A stretch of 64,000 nt of DNA from Bacillota bacterium (GCA_023460795.1 JAEWPC010000044.1:3427-67426); one strand, 5' to 3'. Positions 42,444 to 51,456 are shown, counted from the first letter of the stretch. Notes: generated by a model not told the origin, from the sequence alone. Made by a program: numbers and translations.

Positions 42444-42734
42444 ATGTTAACGATAACCGAATATAGCGTCGAGCTCGTGAAGGATCCGTTCGGGATTCTG
42501 TCCGGCACGAGATACGAGTTCGTCATGGATGTGGAAGTTCCCGAGGATGACGAGCTCTTCACCGAGAACGGGGTATACGTGAAGGTCGTCTACAAATCGG
42601 ACGGAGATCGCTCGGGCATCGTCACGTGCGATTTGTACGAGCGTATCACGCATAAATATTTGGATGTCGAAGTCGAGGCAGACGAGAAGGAAGCGCTGGC
42701 CGCGTTCTGCCGAGAGAATTTGCCGGAAGACTGA
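42444..42734 (+). CDS. DUF6509 family protein
   Basis: A 96-residue acidic soluble protein starting M-L-T-I-T-E-Y-S-V-E and continuing D-P-F-G-I-L-S-G-T-R-Y-E-F, the conserved opening of DUF6509. The rest is mostly beta strand with a helical acidic end. Function unknown. AAGGA lies eight bases before ATG 42444; the upstream in-frame ATG at 42417 overlaps the promoter. A terminator-like hairpin begins at its stop. Confidence 0.8.
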   Translation: MLTITEYSVELVKDPFGILSGTRYEFVMDVEVPEDDELFTENGVYVKVVYKSDGDRSGIVTCDLYERITHKYLDVEVEADEKEALAAFCRENLPED

Positions 42735-42763
42735 AAGCCGCGGGAGCTACCCGAGGCTTTCTT
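42734..42763 (+). terminator. Hairpin between DUF6509 and the ABC exporter
   Basis: AAAGCC...GGCTTT (42734-42739 with 42755-42760) with an inner GGG/CCC stem, followed by CTTGCC. The T-run is short, so read-through is possible. Confidence 0.55.
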
Positions 42764-42794
42764 GCCCTAAATACCGTTGGAGGTGTATGCAGGC

Positions 42795-44543
42795 GTGAGC
42801 TTTGTCAGGCGATTAAGCTGGTTTTTCAATTTAAGGTGGCGGACCTATGCCGTCGCGATCGGATTAATGACGGTCGTCAGTATTCTATCGACGATTCCGC
42901 CGAAGCTGATCGGCAATACGATCGACGATATTCGGAGCGGCACGTTGGCCGGGGCCGATTTGTACGCAACGGTCGGCTGGCTGGCGGGATTGGCGCTGAT
43001 CATTTACGTCATGGTGTATTTCTGGATTACGACGTTATTCGGGAACGCCATGCTTCTCGAGAAAGCTCTGAGAGGCAAACTGCTGGCTCATATGACGAGA
43101 ATGGCTCCGTCTTTCTTCCAACGGAATAGTACCGGACAGCTGATGGCGCTGGCGACGAACGATATTCTGGCGATCGGCAATACTTCGGGTTATGGGGTTA
43201 TGACGCTCGTGAATACGCTCGTCGGAGCCTCGACCGTCATCGTGATGATGATCTCGTTCATCAGCTTGAAGCTGATGCTGGCGGCGTTAGTGCCATTGCC
43301 GTTGCTCACGGTCGTTATCAGCAAGCTAGGCAAGAAGGTAAGAGGCCGCTTTCTCGACGCGCAGGCGGCTTTCGGTAGGATGAACGATCACGCGCTGGAG
43401 TCGATCTCGGGCATCCGCGTCGTGCGCGCTTACGTGCAGGAAGAGCGGGATTTGGCGGCATTCGATCGCATTACGTCGGAGGTGCGGGACAAGAACCGCC
43501 GCGTATCGCTGCTGAATGCGCTGTTCCAGCCGCTTATCATGAACATCATCGGATTAAGCTTTTCGATCGGAATCGGTTATGGCGCATACCTGGTCTATGA
43601 CGGCCAGATTACGCTGGGCGAACTGATCTCCTTCAATATTTATCTCGGCATGCTGATTTGGCCGATGATTTCCTTCGGCGAATTCATTAACGTGCTTCAG
43701 AGGGGAAGCGCTTCCGTGGAACGGTTGGATGCGGCGCTGGAGCAGAAGTCCGATGTGGTCGATGCGGACGATCCGGTCGCGGTCGATATACCGGAGCGGG
43801 TCGAGATGAGGCGGCTAAGCTTTACCTATCCTACCGCTGCCCAGCCGAGTCTGATCGACGTATCCTTCCGTCTCAAGAGGGGAGAGACGCTGGGGATCGT
43901 CGGCAAGACGGGCGGCGGCAAGAGCACGGTGCTGAAGCAGCTGCTGCGCCAATATCCGATCGATGCGGAGAAGCTGTTCATCTCGGGCGTGCCGATCGAG
44001 CGCATCGCGCTGGAGCGGGTGAAGACGTGGGTCACTTACGTTCCGCAGGAGCACCTGCTCTTGTCCAAATCGATCCGCGACAATATCGCGCTCGGCAAGC
44101 CGGACGCGACCGATGAAGAGATCGCGCGGGCGGTAGAGCTGGCGTTCTTCACGCAGGACATCGCCCAGATGCCCGAAGGGCTCGGAACGATCGTTGGCGA
44201 GAACGGCGTGATGCTGTCCGGCGGACAGAAGCAGCGTCTCGCGATCGCGCGGGCGCTCTTGATCGACGCGGAGATGCTGCTTCTCGACGACTCGTTATCC
44301 GCGGTCGACGCGCGCACGGAGAGCCGGATTATTCATAATATCCGCAAGGAGAGGGCAGGTAAGACTACGATGATTACGACGCACCGTCTCTCTGCGGTCA
44401 GCCACGCGGATTGGATTCTCGTGCTCGATCAAGGACGGGTTGTCGAAGAAGGCACGCACGAGCAGTTGATCTTGCACGGCCGGTGGTACAAGGAGCAGTG
44501 GGAACGACAGCAGATGGAAGCAAGCTTGGAGGAGGCGCTATAA
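42795..44543 (+). CDS. Heterodimeric ABC exporter, subunit with degenerate ATPase site (YheI-like)
   Basis: A 582-residue half-transporter: six helices (1-300) then an ABC cassette with Walker A G-K-T-G-G-G-K-S-T, a canonical L-S-G-G-Q signature, and Walker B L-L-L-D-D, where the catalytic glutamate is replaced by aspartate. This is typical of the non-catalytic site in heterodimeric exporters such as YheI/YheH or BmrCD. GTG 42795 is chosen because GGAGGT lies ten bases upstream; TTG 42777 would overlap that site. It is followed by its partner at one-base overlap. The substrate may be a drug or lipid. Confidence 0.9.
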   Translation: MSFVRRLSWFFNLRWRTYAVAIGLMTVVSILSTIPPKLIGNTIDDIRSGTLAGADLYATVGWLAGLALIIYVMVYFWITTLFGNAMLLEKALRGKLLAHMTRMAPSFFQRNSTGQLMALATNDILAIGNTSGYGVMTLVNTLVGASTVIVMMISFISLKLMLAALVPLPLLTVVISKLGKKVRGRFLDAQAAFGRMNDHALESISGIRVVRAYVQEERDLAAFDRITSEVRDKNRRVSLLNALFQPLIMNIIGLSFSIGIGYGAYLVYDGQITLGELISFNIYLGMLIWPMISFGEFINVLQRGSASVERLDAALEQKSDVVDADDPVAVDIPERVEMRRLSFTYPTAAQPSLIDVSFRLKRGETLGIVGKTGGGKSTVLKQLLRQYPIDAEKLFISGVPIERIALERVKTWVTYVPQEHLLLSKSIRDNIALGKPDATDEEIARAVELAFFTQDIAQMPEGLGTIVGENGVMLSGGQKQRLAIARALLIDAEMLLLDDSLSAVDARTESRIIHNIRKERAGKTTMITTHRLSAVSHADWILVLDQGRVVEEGTHEQLILHGRWYKEQWERQQMEASLEEAL

Positions 44544-46288
44544 TGACAAAGCCATCGAACGGCAGAAGACTGCTGGGCTACGCACTCGTCTATAAATATC
44601 GCATTATTGCGGCTATCCTTATCTTGTCCTCCGCTGTCGCCGCCGAGCTCGGCGGACCGTATATCATTAAGACGATCATCGACGGTCACCTTTCGATAGA
44701 CGAGAAAGACATGGAACCGGTGCTATGGCTGCTCGCCGGATACATGGGCTTGCTCTTGTTCTCGGGCGTAGCCAACTTTACGCAATCTTATATGCTGCAG
44801 TCGACTTCGTTGCAGATCATCAAAAATATGCGAATGGATCTCATGCGGCACATTGGGCGCATTCCGATCCGCTATTTCGATAACACGCCGGTCGGACAGG
44901 TCGTATCCCGAGTCGCCAACGACACGGAGGCGATCCGCGATCTGTTCATGAGCTTCATGGCGACGTTCATCGTGAGCTTCCTGCATTTGGCCGGCATATA
45001 CGTCGCCCTGTTCATTCTCGATTATCAACTTGCCTTATTCTGCCTGATCTTGCCGCCCGTGTTCGCGCTTCTCATGTACCTGCACCTGAAATATACCAAA
45101 GGCTATATCGCCACCATGCGGGCGCGATTAAGCGACATGAACGCCATGATCAATGAGTCCATTGCTGTCATGCCGATTCTGCAAGCGTTCCGCAGGGAGA
45201 AGCGTACGCTTGACGAATTCGAGGCGCTGAACGAAGACCGATACCGTGCCAACGTGAAGCAGCTTAGGTTGTTCGCGCTGTCGTCGCGCAACATCGTAGG
45301 GACGATCGGCGCGTTGGTGACGGCGATGGTGCTGTGGTACTTTGGCGAAAGCGCGTTGGAGGGAGTAATCCGCTTCGGGGTACTCTACGCGTTCGGCGAT
45401 TATTTGGGAAGATTGTTTAATCCGATCATCGGGATATTCGATCAGATGACGAACGCGCAGAGGGCGTTCGTCGCGGCTGACAAAGTGTTCGCGATCATGG
45501 ATATGGAGGGCGTCGACGTAGCGAACGCGGACGAAGCGGTTCGTCCTGAGGGTGTCGTGAAGTTCGACAACGTGTCGTTCGGCTATAAAGAAGGAGAGAA
45601 CATTCTGAAAGGAATTTCTTTCGAGGCGCGCAAAGGGCAGACGATTGCCTTGGTCGGTCATACCGGATCGGGCAAGAGCTCGATCATGAACCTGCTGCTA
45701 GGCTTCTACGAGGCGGGCGAAGGTTCGATTACGATTGACGGACGGAATATCCAGACGTTCTCGAAGCAAGAGCTGCGCAAGCACATGGGCATCGTGCTGC
45801 AGGACCCGTTCCTGTTCGCGGGCGATATTAAGTTCAATGTTAGTCTGTACAATGAAGACATCTCTCCGGAACGGGTGAAGCAGGCGTTACGAGACGTTGG
45901 TGCCTCGACGTTCGTCGAGCAGCTGCCTAAAGGCTACGACGAGCCGGTCGTAGAGCGCGGCAGCACGCTGTCCGCCGGCCAACGCCAGCTCATCTCGTTC
46001 GCCCGCGCGCTTGCGTTCGACCCGGCGATCCTCATCCTAGACGAGGCGACGGCGAGCATCGACAGCGAGACGGAAGGGCTCATCCAACGCGCCCTCAAGG
46101 TCGTTAGCGAAGGGCGCACGACGTTCGTCATCGCCCACCGGCTGTCCACGATACGCGAAGCCGACCAAATCCTCGTGCTCCATAGAGGGGAGATCGTCGA
46201 ACGCGGCAACCATGACTCGCTCATGGCGCTCGGCGGACGCTACTATAAGATGTACCAGCTGCAGAAGGGCGAGCGCGTCGCGGTTTAG
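44543..46288 (+). CDS. Heterodimeric ABC exporter, catalytic-site subunit (YheH-like)
   Basis: A 581-residue half-transporter with six helices and an ABC cassette. Walker A is G-H-T-G-S-G-K-S-S, Walker B L-I-L-D-E-A-T-A-S-I-D with the catalytic Glu, and the H-loop V-I-A-H-R-L-S. The signature is L-S-A-G-Q instead of L-S-G-G-Q, so its signature joins the partner's degenerate Walker B, while its own Walker motifs meet the partner's L-S-G-G-Q. Complementarity shows the two genes make one transporter. The start overlaps the previous stop (TAATG). Confidence 0.92.
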   Translation: MTKPSNGRRLLGYALVYKYRIIAAILILSSAVAAELGGPYIIKTIIDGHLSIDEKDMEPVLWLLAGYMGLLLFSGVANFTQSYMLQSTSLQIIKNMRMDLMRHIGRIPIRYFDNTPVGQVVSRVANDTEAIRDLFMSFMATFIVSFLHLAGIYVALFILDYQLALFCLILPPVFALLMYLHLKYTKGYIATMRARLSDMNAMINESIAVMPILQAFRREKRTLDEFEALNEDRYRANVKQLRLFALSSRNIVGTIGALVTAMVLWYFGESALEGVIRFGVLYAFGDYLGRLFNPIIGIFDQMTNAQRAFVAADKVFAIMDMEGVDVANADEAVRPEGVVKFDNVSFGYKEGENILKGISFEARKGQTIALVGHTGSGKSSIMNLLLGFYEAGEGSITIDGRNIQTFSKQELRKHMGIVLQDPFLFAGDIKFNVSLYNEDISPERVKQALRDVGASTFVEQLPKGYDEPVVERGSTLSAGQRQLISFARALAFDPAILILDEATASIDSETEGLIQRALKVVSEGRTTFVIAHRLSTIREADQILVLHRGEIVERGNHDSLMALGGRYYKMYQLQKGERVAV

Positions 46289-46314
46289 AGGGTTGAATAC
46301 TTAGATCATAAAGA

Positions 46315-46350
46315 GAACGGAACCAGGTTAAGCCGGGTTCCGTTCCTTTG
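46315..46350 (+). terminator. Terminator after the ABC exporter
   Basis: GAACGGAACC (46315-46324) pairs perfectly with GGTTCCGTTC (46336-46345), followed by CTTTG. Confidence 0.75.
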
Positions 46351-46369
46351 CGTTTATAGGTTTATGCCC

Positions 46370-46531
46370 CTACTCCGCATCGCTTCGAGGGTGAGGGTTA
46401 ATCGGCGGATCGAGGAATTGATTGTGGCTGTTGTCCTTGTTCTCATGGGACGATTTGGCGGCAAGCTCCGCGATTTGCGTCTCGAAGGAATCGATTTCTA
46501 GCAACTCGTCGTCTTGATTGTAGTCGGTCAT
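46370..46531 (-). CDS. Small acidic protein, 53 residues, unknown function
   Basis: A short gene with a textbook ribosome site (GAAGGAGGT, five bases before ATG 46531) and stop TAG at 46370-46372. The predicted protein begins M-T-D-Y-N-Q-D-D-E-L-L-E and contains many D, E, N and Q residues with no hydrophobic segment or cysteine; the end is P-P-I-N-P-H-P-R-S-D. A promoter TTGGAC-16-TAATAG is found on the minus strand just upstream (about 46559-46586). I do not recognise a family. It lies between the exporter and the glycan cassette and is separated from the latter by a terminator. Confidence 0.65.
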   Translation of the reverse strand: MTDYNQDDELLEIDSFETQIAELAAKSSHENKDNSHNQFLDPPINPHPRSDAE

Positions 46532-46597
46532 CGTGGACCTCCTTCTCGTTGGTGACTATTAGGTTGCTTTCCGCCTTGTCCAATCATTCCGGATTTC

Positions 46598-46626
46598 ACA
46601 AAAAAAAGAGCTGCTTGCGCAGCTCT
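46598..46626 (-). terminator. Terminator of the glycan cassette
   Basis: On the minus strand AGAGCTGC-GCAA-GCAGCTCT is followed by seven Ts. It ends the operon 51456-46637. Confidence 0.9.
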
Positions 46627-46636
46627 CTCTTTAGCG

Positions 46637-48673
46637 TTACTTCTGCGGGGGAACAAGGCGGAACGGATTCTGAGGCAGTTTCGGCGCGCCGCCCCACGAT
46701 GAGTTAATCTGCTTAATGATTCGGATCGCGGCTTGCAGCTCCTGAATGTAAGGCTGGTAAATGTACTGGAGAATGTTCGGGTGAAAGGTTACGCGCTCGA
46801 GCTTCCATAGGTCGAAGTCGTTCTCGTTCAAGATGACTAAGCTTCCGAAGTGGAAGACGACCAGCTCCGCCTTCTCCACGTAGACGACATCCTTTTTCCT
46901 GCTGATAACGTAATCCATGTTGTTCAGCACGAGATTCCATGGAGCGGCGTTGATCCCGATATGGTTAGTAAGCTTAATGTTCGAGTACAGATGAGGGACT
47001 TGATCTAAGTATTTCTGATCGCCCCAACGGTTCTCGGCAGTGTCATATCGATCGTAGCACCAAGCCAGGCATTGATTCATCCACCACGTTAGAATGGTCC
47101 GACTGTTCTTCTCTTGAGCGAATCCGAGCAAGCCCGCTTGGTACTGGCCGTGTTCGTGCATCAATTCGGGCGTAGCGCGCTGCGGACTCATGAAGATGGA
47201 ATGCTTGCCCCAATCGTCATAGATCGGCTTGAGGCCGCCGAAGAAATACAAATCCGCGTCGCAATAGATCAGCCGATCGATTTCCGGGTGCCGATCCAAC
47301 AAGTAGAGGACTAACGGCGCTTTGAGCGTCCAGCAAAATTCCTGAAGCGTGCGTTCCCGCCGGATTTGGGTCATAGCGGGAGTCATCAGGTTCTCGACTT
47401 GGAATACGGTGGCGTTCTTAAAGTTCAGCCGTTGCAGCGTCTCGAAGGACGTCTCGTCGACGCAGCAAATCCATAGGTGGAAGTTACTCTGGTGACGTTC
47501 CAATGAACGATACAAGGCCATGACCTTGGGGAGATAAGTTTCGCTAACAATTGTGCATAAGCTATAGAACTCGTTCCACTGGTCCATGAGTTTGGCGAGA
47601 GAGGTACGTTTGTAGGAAGTTTTGGCGTCCGCGAGGGAGCCCTCGGCTAATCCGAAACGAAGAATCGCCGGGTGCAGCTCTTTCAATTTACTCATGATCG
47701 CCGCTAGCTCATCCAGATACGGCGCATAGATCTCGTTCTTAATGACGGACGGAATCGATAGCTTATCCAGCGACCATAAATCGAATTCGTCCTCGTTGTA
47801 TATTTTCACGCATGCAAAATGAAACGCGACCAATCGGTCTAACTTGATATACACTTGGTTGCCCGTTTTCCGAATCGGATAGTTATTGTTATAGATACAG
47901 TTCCACGGCGCCGCGTTGATCCCGAGCTTCGTCGAGACTTTGAAATCGGAATAGTGCGCGGTGAGTTCGTCTAGATACTTCTGATCGCCGAAGCGGTTCC
48001 CGTCCGGTTCGGCACTGCACCAGTTCAAGCACTGCTCCTTCCACCATTTCACGCTCGACAGCCCGTTCCAGTCGTTCCGGAAACCGATCATCCCCGCCTG
48101 ATATTTGCCGTACTTCTCTTCGACCCAGGCGGCATCGCGCTGAGGACAGAGGAAGATCGAATGGCTGCCCCATTCTTCGTAGATGGCGGCCGGATCGGAG
48201 AAGAAGTAGATGTCTCCGTCGCAATACAGCACCGATTCGAGCTTGCGGTTTTCGAGCAAATATTCGATCAGCGGAGCTTTGAGCGTCCAGCAATACTCGT
48301 TGATTTTCCGGACCTTCTTGACCTCTCTCAGGCGGGCGTCCTCAATCTCTTCTACTTTGAGCAGTTGAACGTTCTTTAAGGACAAGCTGCTTAGTATTCT
48401 GAAAGTCAGCTCGTCTACGCAGCAGATCCAGAGCGTAAACCCGGCCGAGTTCCGCATGAGGGAGTGATAGAGAGCCAGAGCTTTAATGAGATAAGCTTGA
48501 CCTACCAATATACAAATCTGAGGGGTTGGCCCATTCGAAGAGTTGGGGAGGTCAGGCACTTGCCAGGAAGAGAACATCTCTCTCACACCCTCTTGGACGG
48601 CTTTTTTTCGCAGCAGCAGTTCGATCGACATGCGATCCTTAAACCGCTGCATGCCCGTTAATTTACTTGTCAT
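46637..48673 (-). CDS. Tandem two-domain glycosyltransferase-like protein
   Basis: A 678-residue soluble protein with an internal duplication. Half one (about 45-340) and half two (about 365-640) share the order L-W-I-C-C-V-D-E-(L/T)-(T/S)-F, E-(Y/F)-C-W-T-L-K-A-P-L, Y-C-D-(G/A)-D-(I/L)-Y-F-F, H-S-I-F-(L/M)-(C/S)-P-Q-R, Y-Q-A-G-(M/L)-(I/L)-G-F, W-G/F-G-D-Q-K-Y-L-D and G-I-N-A-A-P-W-N. The DxD element in each (D-G-D, D-A-D) and the overall shape match GT-A transferases of nucleotide-sugar type (GT8-like). It is the last gene of the CDP-sugar cassette, so transfer of that sugar is likely. ATG 48673 overlaps the previous stop (ATGA); AAAGGG is eight bases upstream. Confidence 0.82.
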   Translation of the reverse strand: MTSKLTGMQRFKDRMSIELLLRKKAVQEGVREMFSSWQVPDLPNSSNGPTPQICILVGQAYLIKALALYHSLMRNSAGFTLWICCVDELTFRILSSLSLKNVQLLKVEEIEDARLREVKKVRKINEYCWTLKAPLIEYLLENRKLESVLYCDGDIYFFSDPAAIYEEWGSHSIFLCPQRDAAWVEEKYGKYQAGMIGFRNDWNGLSSVKWWKEQCLNWCSAEPDGNRFGDQKYLDELTAHYSDFKVSTKLGINAAPWNCIYNNNYPIRKTGNQVYIKLDRLVAFHFACVKIYNEDEFDLWSLDKLSIPSVIKNEIYAPYLDELAAIMSKLKELHPAILRFGLAEGSLADAKTSYKRTSLAKLMDQWNEFYSLCTIVSETYLPKVMALYRSLERHQSNFHLWICCVDETSFETLQRLNFKNATVFQVENLMTPAMTQIRRERTLQEFCWTLKAPLVLYLLDRHPEIDRLIYCDADLYFFGGLKPIYDDWGKHSIFMSPQRATPELMHEHGQYQAGLLGFAQEKNSRTILTWWMNQCLAWCYDRYDTAENRWGDQKYLDQVPHLYSNIKLTNHIGINAAPWNLVLNNMDYVISRKKDVVYVEKAELVVFHFGSLVILNENDFDLWKLERVTFHPNILQYIYQPYIQELQAAIRIIKQINSSWGGAPKLPQNPFRLVPPQK

Positions 48674-49578
48674 GGCGCGCACCCTTTATCCGCTAGGAAA
48701 AGTTTAATCCCCGTTCTAATATCGACTTGCGGATGCCAGTCCGGCAACAGGGAGCCTTCCGTCCATGGCACCATGATTTCTCTTGCGCGGTAGGGTTTCG
48801 CTCCCCATTCGATCTTGAGTTTCGCACCGGCTTCCTCTTCGAATAACGCGACTAATTGGCGAAGAGTCAGGGGGCTGCGGCTAGATACGGCATAGTTCTC
48901 GTGCGGCTCTGCCGTCCCTTGCAGTAAACGGGATGCAGCCAGCGCATAGGCCTGAACGACGTCGTCGATGTACACCATGTCGAGCAGCTGCTCGCCGGGC
49001 GTTGTTGCCAATGGTTCGCCCGTGACATAAGCGCGATACAGTAGGTTAACGATTTTGTTCCTGGGGTCTTGCGGGCCGTAGCTGTCGAACAACGTAAGCG
49101 TGATGCACCGGAGAGGAGAGGACTCGAGGTAGTAGCGCGCGATATCTTCGAAGGCTTGTTTGCTTGCCGCGTAAAGGCTGTTCGGACTGTAAGGGCGATT
49201 ATCGTAATGCTGAGAGAAGGTTCCGGTGTTGATGAGGCTGTGAACCTTATGGAATACCATCGCTTCCAGAAGGTCGGTGCCGAATATGACGTTGCTGTGC
49301 AGCATGGCATGTATGTCTTGGCTCCGGTAGGTCACGGAAGCGAATGAGGCGAGATGTATGGCGATATCCGGCTTCGCATCGCCGACGATCCGCAGCATGC
49401 TGTCCGTCGTACCCTGATAGCAGTGTACGCGCACCTGATCGATCACGTCCGTAAGCAAGACGAGATTGGACGAAGGCCTGACGATCACGTGAACGATCCA
49501 TCCCTCGCGCAAGAGTTTCTTGGCTAACCTGGCACCCGTATATCCGCTCGCTCCGGTAATTAAGGCCGAGTTCGCCAT
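48670..49578 (-). CDS. NAD-dependent epimerase/dehydratase (nucleotide-sugar SDR)
   Basis: A 302-residue extended SDR. The Rossmann motif is G-A-S-G-Y-T-G-A-R-L, the catalytic pair Y-A-A-S-K (Tyr-x3-Lys), and N-T-G-T-F-S lies at the serine/threonine position. The family converts nucleotide sugars; after CDP-glucose 4,6-dehydratase in this operon it probably reduces or epimerises CDP-4-keto-6-deoxyglucose, as in paratose, abequose or tyvelose routes (inference). ATG 49578 lies four bases after the preceding stop. Its stop overlaps the glycosyltransferase start. Confidence 0.85.
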   Translation of the reverse strand: MANSALITGASGYTGARLAKKLLREGWIVHVIVRPSSNLVLLTDVIDQVRVHCYQGTTDSMLRIVGDAKPDIAIHLASFASVTYRSQDIHAMLHSNVIFGTDLLEAMVFHKVHSLINTGTFSQHYDNRPYSPNSLYAASKQAFEDIARYYLESSPLRCITLTLFDSYGPQDPRNKIVNLLYRAYVTGEPLATTPGEQLLDMVYIDDVVQAYALAASRLLQGTAEPHENYAVSSRSPLTLRQLVALFEEEAGAKLKIEWGAKPYRAREIMVPWTEGSLLPDWHPQVDIRTGIKLFLADKGCAP

Positions 49579-49582
49579 ATGC

Positions 49583-50683
49583 TCAGCCCCGCGATCCTTC
49601 GGACATGTAAGCTTCGATTTGCTTGGCCGTGACGGCTTGCATGTTCTCTTCGCGAACAAAAGCTTTCGTCCATTCGACGATCGACTCCAGCACTTGCCCG
49701 AGCTCCCATCTCGGAGCCCAATGCAGATAGACGTGCGCTTTCGCGTAGTCCAGCTTCAGAATTTGCGTCTCGTGAAGGGAATGGTCTTGGGGCGCGTTCT
49801 TATAGCGCGCCTGCCCGCCCCATAGGTCGCAAATTTCCCGAACGATCCATTCGGTCCGCCGGTGACTGGATTCCTTCGGACCGAAGTTCCAGGCGCCGGA
49901 ATAGGCCGGGCCGTCTTTCATCATGTACTCGGCTAGCAGCAGATAACCGCTCAGAGGTTCGAGTACGTGCTGCCAAGGGCGAATGGCGTTCGGATTCCGA
50001 AGCCAAATTTCCTTGTCGTCGATGAGCGCGCGCATGCTATCCGGTATGAGCCGATCCGCCGCCCAATCCCCTCCGCCGATGACGTTGCCTGCTCGGGCGG
50101 TCGCGACGGTGAGCATGTGCTTCTGGTAATTGGCCGGATTAAAGTAAGAGTCCCGATAGGCCGAGGTCACAAGCTCCGAGCACGCCTTGCTATTGGAATA
50201 AGGGTCGTAACCTCCTAGTTTGTCGTATTCCCGGTAACCCCAGATTTGTTCGGTATTTTCATAGACTTTATCCGTCGTCACATTGATGAGCGCGCGCCGC
50301 TTGATAGGATTCGCGACCAGCAGCTCGCGGACGGCATCCAATACGTGCACGGTTCCCATCACGTTCGTGAGGTAGGTTTCGACGGGGTAACGATAGGATT
50401 CCCGCACGATCGGCTGAGCGGCCATATGAATGATGACGTCCGGATCGGATTCGACTAAGACGCGTGTTAACCTGCTTCGGTCGTTCACGTCTCCTAGCTC
50501 CGACCGGATCAGCCGGCCGATTCCGCACAAGCCGAATAGGTTTGGAGCGGAAGGAGGGTGCAGCGCATATCCTGTAACCGTAGCCCCCATCATGGATAAC
50601 CAGAGACTAAGCCAAGAACCCTTGAAGCCGCTGTGGCCGGTAATGAATACCTTCTTGTCTCTCCAGAACGCCGTGTCCATCAT
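49583..50683 (-). CDS. rfbG: CDP-glucose 4,6-dehydratase
   Basis: A 366-residue SDR. V-F-I-T-G-H-S-G-F-K-G-S-W-L at the N-terminus is the RfbG-specific NAD-binding motif; M-A-A-Q-P-I-V-R-E-S-Y, T-T-D-K-V-Y and Y-S-N-S-K (Tyr-x3-Lys) are the active-site parts; A-R-A-G-N-V-I-G-G-G-D-W is characteristic. It converts CDP-glucose to CDP-4-keto-6-deoxyglucose. It follows rfbF with a four-base overlap (ATGA at 50683-50680). An upstream in-frame ATG at 50701 is possible. Confidence 0.94.
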   Translation of the reverse strand: MMDTAFWRDKKVFITGHSGFKGSWLSLWLSMMGATVTGYALHPPSAPNLFGLCGIGRLIRSELGDVNDRSRLTRVLVESDPDVIIHMAAQPIVRESYRYPVETYLTNVMGTVHVLDAVRELLVANPIKRRALINVTTDKVYENTEQIWGYREYDKLGGYDPYSNSKACSELVTSAYRDSYFNPANYQKHMLTVATARAGNVIGGGDWAADRLIPDSMRALIDDKEIWLRNPNAIRPWQHVLEPLSGYLLLAEYMMKDGPAYSGAWNFGPKESSHRRTEWIVREICDLWGGQARYKNAPQDHSLHETQILKLDYAKAHVYLHWAPRWELGQVLESIVEWTKAFVREENMQAVTAKQIEAYMSEGSRG

Positions 50684-51456
50684 GAGAATCCCACCATCCA
50701 CGGGATATTGCCTGAGGTGCAGAGCGAATGAAGGTAGTTACGGTCGCGAAGCGTGTCCATAGGCTGCCAGAATCCGAAATGCTTGAAGGCCATGAGCTGG
50801 CCGTCCTTCGCCAGTCCCCGCAACGGAGCTTCCTCTAGAACGGTCGTATCGCCCTCGATCCGTTCGAGCGCTTCGGGTTCCATTACGAAGAATCCGCCGT
50901 TAATCCAGCTTTCGCCGGGAGGCTTCTCTTGGAAAAGCTCGATCCGCGAATCGTCGGCCAACGTAAGCACGCCGAATCGTCCGGGCGGTTGAACGGCCGT
51001 CAGCGTCGCCAGCTTGCCATGCCTGCGATGGAATTCGAGCAGACGACGGATGTTGACATTGGCGAGTCCGTCTCCGTAAGTGAGCATGAACGTCTCGTTA
51101 CCGATGACGTCCTTGACCCGCTTCAGCCTGCCGCCGGTCATCGTATGTTCTCCCGTATCTACGAGCGTAACCTTCCAAGGCTCCGACCGATTACGCGTAA
51201 TAGTCGTTCGCGGGCTGTCCGTGAAGTCGAAGGTCAAGTCCGATTCTCTTACATAATAATTGGCGAAATAGTCTTTAACGACGTGCGCTTTGTAACCTAA
51301 GCAGATCACGAAGTCGTTAAAGCCCTGTTCCGAATAAATTTTCATCAAATGCCAGAGAATCGGCTTGCCTCCGATCTCGATCATAGGTTTGGGTCTATGA
51401 ATCGACTCCTCGCTGATTCTCGTACCCAGGCCTCCCGCTAGAATGACGACTTTCAT
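50680..51456 (-). CDS. rfbF: Glucose-1-phosphate cytidylyltransferase
   Basis: A 258-residue nucleotidyltransferase that makes CDP-glucose from CTP and glucose-1-phosphate. The signature L-A-G-G-L-G-T-R-I-S-E-E-S-I-x-R-P-K-P-M, the G-Y-K-A-H-V-V-K-D-Y-F block, and T-Y-G-D-G-L-A-N-V with the metal-binding Asp are distinctive for RfbF. AAGGAGGTAAGCT precedes ATG 51456. First gene of the minus-strand cassette rfbF-rfbG-epimerase-glycosyltransferase, whose upstream region is A/T-rich without a clear sigma-A promoter. Confidence 0.95.
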   Translation of the reverse strand: MKVVILAGGLGTRISEESIHRPKPMIEIGGKPILWHLMKIYSEQGFNDFVICLGYKAHVVKDYFANYYVRESDLTFDFTDSPRTTITRNRSEPWKVTLVDTGEHTMTGGRLKRVKDVIGNETFMLTYGDGLANVNIRRLLEFHRRHGKLATLTAVQPPGRFGVLTLADDSRIELFQEKPPGESWINGGFFVMEPEALERIEGDTTVLEEAPLRGLAKDGQLMAFKHFGFWQPMDTLRDRNYLHSLCTSGNIPWMVGFS

